Shown here piece by piece: positions 1-8,236 of a stretch of 64,000 nucleotides of DNA; within the stretch, counting starts at the first letter, position 1; each line of letters begins with the position of its first letter. The notes under the pieces are model-generated. The model was not told where the DNA came from. It searched no databases and saw only the letters and a program-made list of their open reading frames with translations. Where the stretch lies: positions 3,203,546 through 3,267,545 of the forward strand of contig NZ_CP036269.1 in assembly GCF_007744675.1 (NCBI RefSeq), written 5' to 3'. This DNA is from Gimesia alba. Its GTDB lineage: Bacteria; Planctomycetota; Planctomycetia; Planctomycetales; Planctomycetaceae. The translations under genes were made by a program, and so were the position numbers.

Positions 1-1083
1 TCCATTTCTCAAGGTGGCGTTGTTGCTGTTCGTGGAATGATCAAAGACAAAGCAGACAATGTGGGAAGCAGCCAGAAACAGATCCGTGTCGTTGCTTCTG
101 CAAGCCGCTCGGTACCAAAGAAAAACAAACAGGACCTGCCCGATTTTAATCAGCCAATTGCACAGGGAGGGACGCCGGATAACAGTTTGACGTTGTCTGA
201 GCCTGAACCACTCGCTCCTTACTCGGGCCAAGGACAAGATCCACAGTCGACTCAGCCAAAACCGTTTGAGCAGCAGACACCTCTTGCCAATAATCAACAG
301 TTACCCAGTGTGTTCCCCAAAGCAGGGGCTGGCAGTCAGTCCATGCAGGATTCAGTGAAAGGGCAATTTGTCGCCGATGCTCCGGAGAAGCGTCCGCACT
401 ATGCGAAAAACCGCTATCCCGCTTCAGAAAAGAATTGGGCACCGGAACGGAAGCAGGTCTTAAACGGGACACAGTTTCAGATCGGGTTTCAGGTCGATGA
501 AGTCGGTCCTTCGGGGATTGGGGCAATTGAGCTGTATATCACAGAAGACAATGGTCAGAAGTGGTATAAGTACGGTGAAGATGAGGACAAAAAAAGCCCT
601 TTTCATGTAGAAGTTCCCCATGATGGAATTTATGGCTTTGCACTGCGAGTCCGCAGTGGAGTGGGTCTGGCGGATGCATTACCGAAGCCTGGTGAGAAGC
701 CGGACGTCGTGATTGTTGTTGACCGCACAGCACCGGCTATCAAACTGCATCCCATAAAGCAGGGACTGGGAGGCGAAGCGAATAAAGTGACCATTACCTG
801 GGCGATGAGTGATCAGAATCCTGCAGAGAAGTCGATTGCCATCAATTATTCGACTCAGCCCAATGGTCCCTGGGAACCCATTGTTGATTGGCAGGAAGAT
901 ACAGGAAGGTTTACCTGGTCTGTGGGACCGGGCAACCCTTCCAAATTTTATCTGCAGGTTGTAGCACGCGATGCAGCCGGAAACATCTCAAAAGAAGTCA
1001 CCCCTGACCCGATTATCCTGGATCTGACGAAGCCTTCAGGGCGGATCGTTGATGTCGAAGTGCTGAATAAAGCTCCATATTAA
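1..1083 (+). CDS. Secreted/surface beta-sandwich protein, C-terminal part
   Basis: The reading frame is open to the left edge of the window, so this is the 3' part of a longer gene; the ATG at 37 is probably internal. The visible 360 residues begin with a Pro/Gln/Ser-rich linker (roughly residues 30-130). Two Ig- or fibronectin-like beta-sandwich modules follow, each with phrases typical of extracellular repeats (ELYITEDNGQKW; VVARDAAGN), and linked by a DRTAP segment. There is no catalytic motif. The composition suggests an exported adhesive or structural protein. It converges on the tatA genes, with a hairpin just after its stop. The fold class is fairly clear; the function is unknown. Confidence 0.7.
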   Translation, partial: SISQGGVVAVRGMIKDKADNVGSSQKQIRVVASASRSVPKKNKQDLPDFNQPIAQGGTPDNSLTLSEPEPLAPYSGQGQDPQSTQPKPFEQQTPLANNQQLPSVFPKAGAGSQSMQDSVKGQFVADAPEKRPHYAKNRYPASEKNWAPERKQVLNGTQFQIGFQVDEVGPSGIGAIELYITEDNGQKWYKYGEDEDKKSPFHVEVPHDGIYGFALRVRSGVGLADALPKPGEKPDVVIVVDRTAPAIKLHPIKQGLGGEANKVTITWAMSDQNPAEKSIAINYSTQPNGPWEPIVDWQEDTGRFTWSVGPGNPSKFYLQVVARDAAGNISKEVTPDPIILDLTKPSGRIVDVEVLNKAPY

Positions 1084-1108
1084 GTCAGACCGGATTACCC
1101 GATCTGAC
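1084..1108. terminator. Hairpin between convergent genes
   Basis: A 10-bp stem with one mismatch (GTCAGACCGG against CCGATCTGAC) and a 5-nt loop starts right after the stop codon at 1081-1083. It sits between convergent genes. No clear T-run follows on either strand, so it may be a weak or factor-assisted bidirectional terminator. Confidence 0.45.
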
Positions 1109-1122
1109 ATAAACAGGAATGC

Positions 1123-1449
1123 TTACGCCTGTTCCGACTTCTCTTCTGTTTTGGGTTCTGAACTGGGAACTTCAAACTTGGGAGCTGAGAACTCATCAGA
1201 ACGTTCTTCTGGTGTGGGGCGAGGAGTTTCAGGCTGTGATTGAGAGTAAGAAGCCTGATTGACTTCGTCTTCAATTCCACTCACACCTTTTTTGAATTCA
1301 ACAATTCCCTTGCCCAAGCTACGCGCGACTTCAGGTAATCGCTTACCAAACAGTAGCAGTGCAATGATCCCGACGATGATCATTTCATAGCCGCCAGGCA
1401 TTCCGAACATTGCGGGTACAGGAGTCATGTGTGTAATTGTCTGGAACAT
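1123..1449 (-). CDS. tatA: Twin-arginine translocase subunit, TatA/E type
   Basis: This 108-residue protein has the TatA layout: one N-terminal transmembrane helix (about residues 20-37, IIVGIIALLLFG), the hinge FGKRLPE, then an amphipathic helix (ARSLGKGIVEFKKG) and an acidic, Pro/Glu-rich tail. TatA oligomers form the membrane passage for folded Tat substrates. The ATG at 1449 follows AGAGG at normal spacing; an internal ATG at residue 14 is also possible. It lies 128 nt downstream of a second TatA-like gene on the same strand. No tatB or tatC is visible. Family assignment is secure; the TatA versus TatB role is not settled by sequence. Confidence 0.9.
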   Translation of the reverse strand: MFQTITHMTPVPAMFGMPGGYEMIIVGIIALLLFGKRLPEVARSLGKGIVEFKKGVSGIEDEVNQASYSQSQPETPRPTPEERSDEFSAPKFEVPSSEPKTEEKSEQA

Positions 1450-1577
1450 TTTTGAACCTCTTTTATTTTAAGGTATGAAAGGGCGCTTTACTTAAAAGCT
1501 GATGCCCTCTGAGCCTCGTTTCTATTCTATACCATCTTCAATCAACTTGACGTGATTAATTTTACTTTCCAGGAATT

Positions 1578-1781
1578 CTATTCTGGCTGCTTGTCTTGTT
1601 CAGAGTTCAGTGAATCAGGTTTTGAAGATGAATCTTCATCGATGTCTTCCCTCGCTCCTTTTTTGAACTCGACAATGCTCTTACCCAGAGAATTCATTGC
1701 TCCTGGTAAACGTTTGCCGAACAGGAGTAAGATAATCCCTAAAATGATGGTAATTTCAATCCAGCCTGGAAAGCCAAACAT
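1578..1781 (-). CDS. tatA: Twin-arginine translocase subunit, TatA type (second copy)
   Basis: This compact 67-residue TatA protein has a single membrane helix (residues 8-22, IEITIILGIILLLFG), the hinge FGKRLPG, an amphipathic helix (NSLGKSIVEFKKG) and a short acidic tail. Helix and hinge closely match the downstream 108-residue copy, suggesting a tandem duplication with a diverged tail. The start ATG at 1781 has GGGA upstream. It is the first gene of the pair in transcription order; a candidate promoter lies about 300 nt upstream (2079-2106). Confidence 0.9.
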   Translation of the reverse strand: MFGFPGWIEITIILGIILLLFGKRLPGAMNSLGKSIVEFKKGAREDIDEDSSSKPDSLNSEQDKQPE

Positions 1782-2217
1782 ACTAACAGTCCCACTAACT
1801 TTGATGAATCAGTCGAGGTCGACGATTACAGTTTACTTGAGGAATCAGGTTCATTCGGTGAAATGGTAACAGATGGAGACTTCACCGAAAATGAACACCA
1901 GCAATATGGGAAGGTTCCAAAAAGGTATGCGCTGTCGGCACTGAGAAAAAGACCGAAGGAATGTTCTCGTTCCTGCTTGGTGGCCCTGCGAAAATACATC
2001 TCGGAGGAAATCCCATGGATGGATATCCACTCGGTTTGCCCGCAGGAGTCGCAGGAGGATTGAGCGGTAAGTACTTAAATCATAACCGCGCAAACGCGGC
2101 TGTCAACAGAATTTAACGGCCCAATTCTAGTGATTTGGCATTCTGAACGACAATCGGGGAAAAAAAACGCTTTTTCGGGCTTTGAGACTGTTGGTAGTTA
2201 TGAAAACCGGCTTCGAC
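1782..2217. other. Intergenic region upstream of the tatA pair
   Basis: These 436 nt separate the tatA pair from the leftward gene ending at 2218. They hold a strong-looking leftward promoter or terminator-like element (2079-2106). On the plus strand there are two overlapping frames without a good start: one open from 1782 to 2063, and one from 1895 to the TAA near 2114 with a Gly-rich peptide (LGGPAKIHLGG, LPAGVAGGLSGKY). I do not call either as a gene. Confidence 0.4.
2079..2106 (-). promoter_or_regulatory. Sigma70-like promoter with palindromic spacer (or small terminator)
   Basis: On the minus strand TTGACA (2106-2101) is followed after 16 nt by TATGAT (2084-2079), close to the sigma70 consensus. 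The spacer holds a perfect small dyad, CCGCG-TTTG-CGCGG. Transcription would begin near 2072 and run toward tatA, leaving a leader of about 290 nt. The same dyad followed by a T-rich run could instead end transcription of the gene stopping at 2218. Both readings are inference. Confidence 0.4.
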
Positions 2218-3270
2218 TTAACCTCTTACAGCATCTTGAGATGTTTTCTGAAGCAGGAGTTGCATTTCAATCCATTGTATCGTTTGTGCGAATCTGTTTA
2301 ATTCCGGATCATGTGTTGCTTCACATTCCGCACAACAATCGACAAATGTGTTCAGGGACCAACGGTTATTTTGCAGGAGCCTGTCTTTCCAGTCCTCTAC
2401 GGAAACGCTGCCCTCCAAATTAAACAAGTTTCCAACAACGTCTGGTAAGATGTCTTGCAGTGGATGATAGCCTACCGCCCTGCTCCAATATTTGGCATTT
2501 GAATAGTCAGGCTCTCTGCGGTGCATGATATGATGCCAATAGTCGCCCGCTCGGTGTATGCCCTGGTTTTGGACTGACTGTGAATATTGATGACTTTCGT
2601 CCAGATAATCATGAATGCAGAATAAGCCCGCTTTGAGCGCCGTAGCGTCGGCTTGTGATGTAATGGAAGGGAGATCCAGAGCTGGTTCATAAGCCCGGAG
2701 CAAGTGGAGAAGCCAATCCTGATCAGGACCGGGATTTTCCGGAGCCAGTTCTGGAAAGCCGACTGAACTGAGGTCGTCTTTTGAGGAGACAGAGGGCTTA
2801 ATCAGTTGGCTCGGAACGCCGGCTTGCGCCAGGAGAATCAATGTCTGCCAGAGTGGGGTGCTGGATTCTTCGAGGTTATTCAGGGTGTTAAAATCTGTTT
2901 TTCGAATCAGTACGGCTGAATGATGCAGTGGATTCATTGCCAGCGAAGCTGCGACGGTAGGCAGCGTTTCCCATGCATTGACAAACAGACTGGACTCACT
3001 GAAAGGCAGGAAATAGACTCCCTTCTGATCAGGATTCAACTCAAGGTCGTTCAGTTGATTAAAGAATGACTGATCTATGGTCTGTGGCGATTCCAGGAAG
3101 CCCATGTAATCACAATTGGTTTCTGCAAACCGCGAATTCAGCGCGTCGCGGGTGATATTCGAGAAGCCGTCCGAATCCAGGTTGCTGAATTTTAGGCGAG
3201 CAAAATTACTTTGACCTTCAGGGGGATTTTCGATTCCTGAATGATAAAGATGGATTGATGATGTAGTCAT
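2218..3270 (-). CDS. Hypothetical protein, planctomycete type
   Basis: I do not recognise a function for this 350-residue protein. It has no signal peptide or membrane helix. The N-terminal half resembles nucleotide-sugar or glycosyltransferase-like alpha/beta proteins only vaguely. The C-terminal part, after residue 230, has a dense His/Arg/Tyr stretch (YWHHIMHRREPDYSNAKYW) that I recall as recurring in hypothetical proteins of planctomycetes; a metal- or phosphate-binding role is possible but unproven. A cysteine cluster (CCAEC) lies near residue 312. It is alone on its strand, 109 nt downstream of the beta-propeller gene. Confidence 0.7.
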   Translation of the reverse strand: MTTSSIHLYHSGIENPPEGQSNFARLKFSNLDSDGFSNITRDALNSRFAETNCDYMGFLESPQTIDQSFFNQLNDLELNPDQKGVYFLPFSESSLFVNAWETLPTVAASLAMNPLHHSAVLIRKTDFNTLNNLEESSTPLWQTLILLAQAGVPSQLIKPSVSSKDDLSSVGFPELAPENPGPDQDWLLHLLRAYEPALDLPSITSQADATALKAGLFCIHDYLDESHQYSQSVQNQGIHRAGDYWHHIMHRREPDYSNAKYWSRAVGYHPLQDILPDVVGNLFNLEGSVSVEDWKDRLLQNNRWSLNTFVDCCAECEATHDPELNRFAQTIQWIEMQLLLQKTSQDAVRG

Positions 3271-3379
3271 GGGAATGAAATTTCAGTAGTAGTATGATCG
3301 AGAATGGTTTGACGCTTCTAACGTAACGGATTTCGCTTCTGTCGGAAAGTCAACCAATTCTGCTTTTAATGCTGTAGGA

Positions 3380-6300
3380 TCAATCTTTACTGAAACAGAG
3401 AAGTTGTCCATTTTCTAAAGTGACCACAATTCTTCCTTCGGGATCAATGGCCGTTCCCCCCTTTACTGCCAATGCTGGCAACGGGTGTGACCAGAGGTCG
3501 GTGCCCTGATTAATATCAATGGCCGTTAGAAAAGGAGCGTCTGATTTTTCGTCCGGATGTCCTGCTGTTAACAGTGTTTCCGGAGAAACAATAAAACTGG
3601 TGAAGCGTCGTTGCTTCTGGTCGATCCAGAGGTTTTTGCGTTTAAAAGCTTCTCCCGTGCGCCTGGCACGCATACTTAACCAGCGGGCTACTTCTTTTTT
3701 CACCTTCGGTGCACCCGGAGGTAAGGCTTCTTTCAGTGTGAGATTGGTAAAGGCACTCCCCTCGTAGCTGGCATCATGTACCAGTTCCCGTCGATCGGCC
3801 AGAGTGTGCTCAATGGAAAGATATTTTCCATAGTCCGGGTAATAGGGATAGAAGGCAGTTCGATACTGTGATGTCACTTCTGCGCGGGGCGTATTCAAGC
3901 ATTTCAAAGTCTGCAGATCATACCGGGCAATTTCATAGACGCCTCCTGCGAGAAACCGAAGTTCGTTTTCATCAATGTATAAGCTACCTTGCAGGCTGAT
4001 TCCGCTATTCACAGTTTCTGAGAGTGCACCTGAGGTGTTATTTTCCCGCTGCAACTCACCAGATTCCGCATCTAATGCGACAATGTGCGTTCCATCAAAA
4101 TGGGCGATCCCCGCCGCAGCATAAACCGTGTTGTTCTGAACGACGACTCCCCCGGAGACGGGCCAGGTAGAAATCAGTTTTCCATACACGGGGATCCAGC
4201 GTTGCTCAGGCGCTACGCGAAACGACCAGAGCGGTATTCCGGTTTTTGCTTCAAAGGCATAGACCCGCCCGTCGGCGGAACCCACAAACAGACGATCGTT
4301 GTTAACTGTAGGAGGATAATAGATGGCTCCTCCTGTATATTGTTTCCAGACCTGCTTGCCTTGCATATCAAAAGCTGTCACAACACCATTTCGATCAGCT
4401 ACAAAAATCAAATTTCCGGCGATGACCGGAGCCGTTGGCAATGCGGACTGCGTGACTTGGGTCGTCCAACTGAGTTTGGTTTTATCTGGAATTGATACGC
4501 TGGTCGTTGAGGACTGTCGGCTGTCGCCTCGAAATGCTGGCCATTCACCAGTGCGGGCGGCTAATGGCTCAACTTTCAACAGGTCACTTGCATAGGCAAC
4601 GCGCCGCGGAGGAGCCTGGGAAGCTGGTGCAGCGGAATTCTTTTCCGGACCCAGGCAGATATGCCCGTAAAGCGAGAGCTCACAGCCACACATCCAGGGC
4701 CCCCAATAGAGTAACCCGTTAGAAACAATCACCCCGTCTTGACAGGGAGGCCGCATGGGGGCGATGTGTTGTGCTGAATGTGATTCGGTTTCCAGTCGGA
4801 CCGTGCCTCCTCTGGTGCGAAAAAAAATGCTGTCGACGCTCCCGGTGGCACGGGTGCAGGCACGGCGTGTGGGGAGCGACGCGATTTTTTCTCCGGTGGC
4901 ATAATCAAGCTTCATCCCGGTTTCTTTCGGCCCGGCAGCATAAATACCATCTTTTCGTAAGACGAGTTGCAGATTTCCGTGTTCTTTCTCCCACATGAGA
5001 TACCCGTCAGCGGCCGAGGCGGTGACCAGATGCAGGCGTTGTGGGCCTGCAAAAAACAAGTAGTCGTCACTGCACTTGATGTAGTTGGTGGTGGCATAAC
5101 CTGTGACATAATGCTGTGCTTTCTGATTGGAGCCAATCGAAGCCAGTAGTTTTTTATCGTCATTTTTCCAAACCTGTTTTCCATTTTCGATATTCAGGCA
5201 GGCTAGAAATTTATCAGGGCAATAATAAAAAATATGGTTATTTTTCATACAGACGCCGCGACTGTCGATGTAGTCTTTGTCGCGAAAATGCCAGAGAACT
5301 TTTTTCGTGGCAGGATTGATCGCCACAAAGGTTCGGCCGAAACCAAACGCTTTTTTAGGGTCAGAATAGTCGTGCCCTTTCCACATTCCCCAGGGCCAAT
5401 GGCCCAGCCCGCGTCGGGCCGATTTCTGGGTGTCGACTTTGACTTCCTTATTTCCGATGAGCGCGTAAAGGGTTCCATTCTGCATTCCCATCCATTTCCA
5501 GACAGGGCCATCAGCTAGTTTCTCATCGATTACAATCTCGTCCCGAATCTCGCCTGTTTCACTATCAATGATTTTGCACGATTCGTTGTCGGCCATGAGT
5601 AAGGCGTCTTCTGTACCGATCATGGTGTTCCGGTGAATCATAAAGCCTTCAGGAAGTTTACGTTTCCAGAGAATCGTGCCGTTGTAAGCATTGATGCACA
5701 TCAATGTATTCAAGATAGCGTTCTGATTCTGTTTATGAGCTATGTGACCGAATGCTTTGTAGACCTTGCCTCCTGCGGCGACAGAGACTTCCGGCATCGG
5801 GGAAAATTTAGGGTCTGCCAGGAATTGAGTCCGATAAGGAGATCTTGCGTTTTGATCGGTCGATTGTGGGTTATTATCCGGCCTGTGGTAGGGATGATCC
5901 CAATAATCATTTCCCTCAGGGACTGGTTTTGTAATTTCTGAATCAGTGGTATAGGCAGTCCCTTGAGGTCGCAACACTCGCAAAAGTTCCTGCTGATTAG
6001 CTGGTTTGTCCGTTGGGATTTGAACAAAGATGACATCGGCCAGATTACTGGCAAGCGCAATGGAATCATTCTTTCCCTGATCCGCGAAAATTCGTTGTCC
6101 TAACAGTCCCCGTTGATCAGCCAGCTTCCTTACCTGGTTCACTTCTTCTGGAGATTCAGATTGAAAATAAACCTGCAAATGGCTGTTTTGGACAAGTTCA
6201 GTGACTAAAGAGGCGTTTCCGGTCTTCGGTAGTCCCAGGACTACACAAAGCCCCCGATCCGAGTTCAACTTATTGAGACATGATTTGGTAATCTGAGAAA

Positions 6301-6403
6301 CAGGCTGGATCTGCTTTTGATCATCTGCAGAAACAGGATTCTGGATTAAAAGAAATAAAATAAAAAGAGGTAACATCAAGCGTGTGATAGAGAGAGTTCT
6401 CAT
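3380..6403 (-). CDS. Secreted PQQ-type beta-propeller protein with N-terminal Rossmann-like domain
   Basis: This 1007-residue protein starts with a signal peptide (MRTLSITRLMLPLFILFLLI, cleavage near VSA-DD). Residues 45-145 look like a reduced class I methyltransferase fold (CVVLGLPKTGNASL, then VIFVQIP), without a confident SAM motif. The rest is a WD40/PQQ-type beta-propeller with repeated sheet motifs such as GTILWKRKLP, KVLWHFRD, GKQVWKND, GKQVWKQY and GIPLWSFR. Homologues are often labelled BamB-like, but this is not BamB itself. The ATG at 6403 has GAGG upstream. The role is unknown, probably extracytoplasmic binding or redox. Confidence 0.85.
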   Translation of the reverse strand: MRTLSITRLMLPLFILFLLIQNPVSADDQKQIQPVSQITKSCLNKLNSDRGLCVVLGLPKTGNASLVTELVQNSHLQVYFQSESPEEVNQVRKLADQRGLLGQRIFADQGKNDSIALASNLADVIFVQIPTDKPANQQELLRVLRPQGTAYTTDSEITKPVPEGNDYWDHPYHRPDNNPQSTDQNARSPYRTQFLADPKFSPMPEVSVAAGGKVYKAFGHIAHKQNQNAILNTLMCINAYNGTILWKRKLPEGFMIHRNTMIGTEDALLMADNESCKIIDSETGEIRDEIVIDEKLADGPVWKWMGMQNGTLYALIGNKEVKVDTQKSARRGLGHWPWGMWKGHDYSDPKKAFGFGRTFVAINPATKKVLWHFRDKDYIDSRGVCMKNNHIFYYCPDKFLACLNIENGKQVWKNDDKKLLASIGSNQKAQHYVTGYATTNYIKCSDDYLFFAGPQRLHLVTASAADGYLMWEKEHGNLQLVLRKDGIYAAGPKETGMKLDYATGEKIASLPTRRACTRATGSVDSIFFRTRGGTVRLETESHSAQHIAPMRPPCQDGVIVSNGLLYWGPWMCGCELSLYGHICLGPEKNSAAPASQAPPRRVAYASDLLKVEPLAARTGEWPAFRGDSRQSSTTSVSIPDKTKLSWTTQVTQSALPTAPVIAGNLIFVADRNGVVTAFDMQGKQVWKQYTGGAIYYPPTVNNDRLFVGSADGRVYAFEAKTGIPLWSFRVAPEQRWIPVYGKLISTWPVSGGVVVQNNTVYAAAGIAHFDGTHIVALDAESGELQRENNTSGALSETVNSGISLQGSLYIDENELRFLAGGVYEIARYDLQTLKCLNTPRAEVTSQYRTAFYPYYPDYGKYLSIEHTLADRRELVHDASYEGSAFTNLTLKEALPPGAPKVKKEVARWLSMRARRTGEAFKRKNLWIDQKQRRFTSFIVSPETLLTAGHPDEKSDAPFLTAIDINQGTDLWSHPLPALAVKGGTAIDPEGRIVVTLENGQLLCFSKD

Positions 6404-6890
6404 TTAAAATAACCTCAATCCTGGTTGAGTTGTGAGCAAGGGAGAACGAATTCCGATCGTTCTGGACTCGTAAGTCCATTGTGCCCGTGTGTCTTCATGA
6501 TGGCAGCATTGAATTCATTTTTCAAAGAGAATCTGGTACTTTCGTCTCGATTTTTTGAACGGATGCTCGATCGCTAATGTGTAAGATCAGCTGAATAATT
6601 AAGAGTGCTATTGAAATTGGGGGATGAAATATCGTAGAATCACCAATGTGTACATGTGGTCTGTCTTGTGTCGGAAATCTGACAGAACTTGAGAAAAAAG
6701 CAAATATCGGGTGGTTTAAATTTTGAAATGTGTGAACAATGAGTGCAGATTTCGCTGCCAGTCAAAGGTCAAATGATCTTGATTTTGACTTGGCACATTC
6801 GTTTGAGTGAAAGCAAGGGGACCTGTTTCTTACTCAGACGTATAAAATTTTCGACTGGTGATCAATTCTAATCACTGGCGGTATTTTCGT
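6404..6890. promoter_or_regulatory. Divergent intergenic region with two adjacent dyads
   Basis: These 487 nt separate divergent genes. Two perfect inverted repeats sit side by side, 40-75 nt upstream of the start at 6403: AGAACGA-7nt-TCGTTCT at 6443-6463, and GGACT-CGTA-AGTCC at 6464-6477. They could form an operator or leader hairpins for the beta-propeller gene. I see no convincing promoter for the rightward gene at 6891. Confidence 0.35.
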
Positions 6891-8213
6891 ATGAACCACA
6901 TCTTACCTGATTATTATGTAAGTGAGGCGACATGGTTTTACTTATCCCTGTTGCTGACGCTAGCGGTCTTTTTCCGATTTGACCGTATTGCTTCGCTGCG
7001 CAATCTGGATCTGTTTTTATTACTGTCGATTTCACCCGGTCTCTTATTTCTCAGTGACCATCCTGTCTTGGGAAATATCTGGTTATTTGCAGGGACCGGA
7101 TTATTTGTGATCCGAATGAGCGTTGACTGTTTCTTTCAACGCAGACCACGTGGAGAGCAGAATCTGAATAGCTTTGGGATGGCCTTTCTCTGCGTTTCGA
7201 TTTTCGCTTTTTTTATGGTGCGCGTTTTCACAGAGAAACCAGCGGCCGAAACCATTCAAACAGTGAAGCAAGCCGATAGTCTGTTAAGCATGGAAGATAT
7301 GACTGTTGCTCAAAAACAGAAAATACCGGAAGCAGGGCCTACCGCTCGCCTTTTTGTTGCACCAGTCGTTCCACTTTCCAGTGCCGTGGCGCAATCCAGC
7401 TTGGATCCTGCGACTCTGGCTGCACGGATCATGGCAATTCTGGCACATGCGTTTGTGGTTGTGGGGTTGATCATAATGGGTAGAGTCCATTTTGCAGATA
7501 CTCAGCTTGGTCTGGCTATGGCATTACTTTATCTCCTGTTGCCTTGTACGGCCTATGATGTCAGTAAAGCCAATCATGTGCTTCCTGCTGCCTTGCTGGT
7601 TTGGGCGTTCGTTACCTATCGGCAGCCGATACTTTCCGGGATTTTTATGGGTTTGGCATGTGGCGCCATGTTTTTTCCCGTCTTTCTCTTACCGTTGTGG
7701 GCTAGTTTTTACTGGAAAAACGGACTGAAGCGGTTTGTGCTTTCCGGCAGCGTTGTGGCGGTCGTTTTACTGGGGAGTCTGGTTCTGACTTCTGTGGATC
7801 GTTTTTCATTTACACAACAGACGATTGGTTCGATCGACTGGTCAGTTCTCAAATTTGAAGGCGGTCAGCAAATGGCTGGGTTCTGGAGTGCCTACGATTC
7901 TGCCTATCGAATTCCCGTATTTGTTGGTTTTGTCTTGTTGATTGCCTGTCTGACAATCTGGCCGCGCAAGAAAAATCTGGGGCATCTGATGTCGCATACC
8001 ACAGCGATAATCATCGCCACCCTGCTCTGGTATCCTCAGCAGGGAAGCGTGTATCTGCTGTGGTATCTGCCGATGCTGTTGATGGTCGTATTTCGACCAC
8101 GGCTGCTGCATACTACTCAGAGTAAAGATGTCGATCGGAATCAGGAGTCAGGCGAAAAACCAATTTCACGACTTCAGGATTCAGTCAGCATCGTAAGGCA
8201 TACCTCTCAGTAG
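6891..8213 (+). CDS. Multi-pass membrane protein, glycosyltransferase-87-like
   Basis: This 440-residue protein is dominated by about 9-10 hydrophobic helices with short polar loops, and has a hydrophilic C-terminal tail after residue 405. Layout and composition resemble polyprenol-dependent mannosyltransferases (GT87/GT39-like), but no DD or DE catalytic loop is certain. I chose the ATG at 6891, after GGCGGT, over an in-frame GTG at 6858. It converges on the GT2/methyltransferase pair with a gap of only 23 nt. The context of lipid-linked sugar enzymes supports a role in envelope glycosylation, which remains inference. Confidence 0.65.
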   Translation: MNHILPDYYVSEATWFYLSLLLTLAVFFRFDRIASLRNLDLFLLLSISPGLLFLSDHPVLGNIWLFAGTGLFVIRMSVDCFFQRRPRGEQNLNSFGMAFLCVSIFAFFMVRVFTEKPAAETIQTVKQADSLLSMEDMTVAQKQKIPEAGPTARLFVAPVVPLSSAVAQSSLDPATLAARIMAILAHAFVVVGLIIMGRVHFADTQLGLAMALLYLLLPCTAYDVSKANHVLPAALLVWAFVTYRQPILSGIFMGLACGAMFFPVFLLPLWASFYWKNGLKRFVLSGSVVAVVLLGSLVLTSVDRFSFTQQTIGSIDWSVLKFEGGQQMAGFWSAYDSAYRIPVFVGFVLLIACLTIWPRKKNLGHLMSHTTAIIIATLLWYPQQGSVYLLWYLPMLLMVVFRPRLLHTTQSKDVDRNQESGEKPISRLQDSVSIVRHTSQ

Positions 8214-8236
8214 GCTGTATCACGCTCTCCGGGGGA

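Noticed and set aside
1851..2093. 80-codon minus-strand ORF upstream of tatA
   Set aside because: It begins upstream of the predicted start of transcription and has no ribosome site or recognisable motif.
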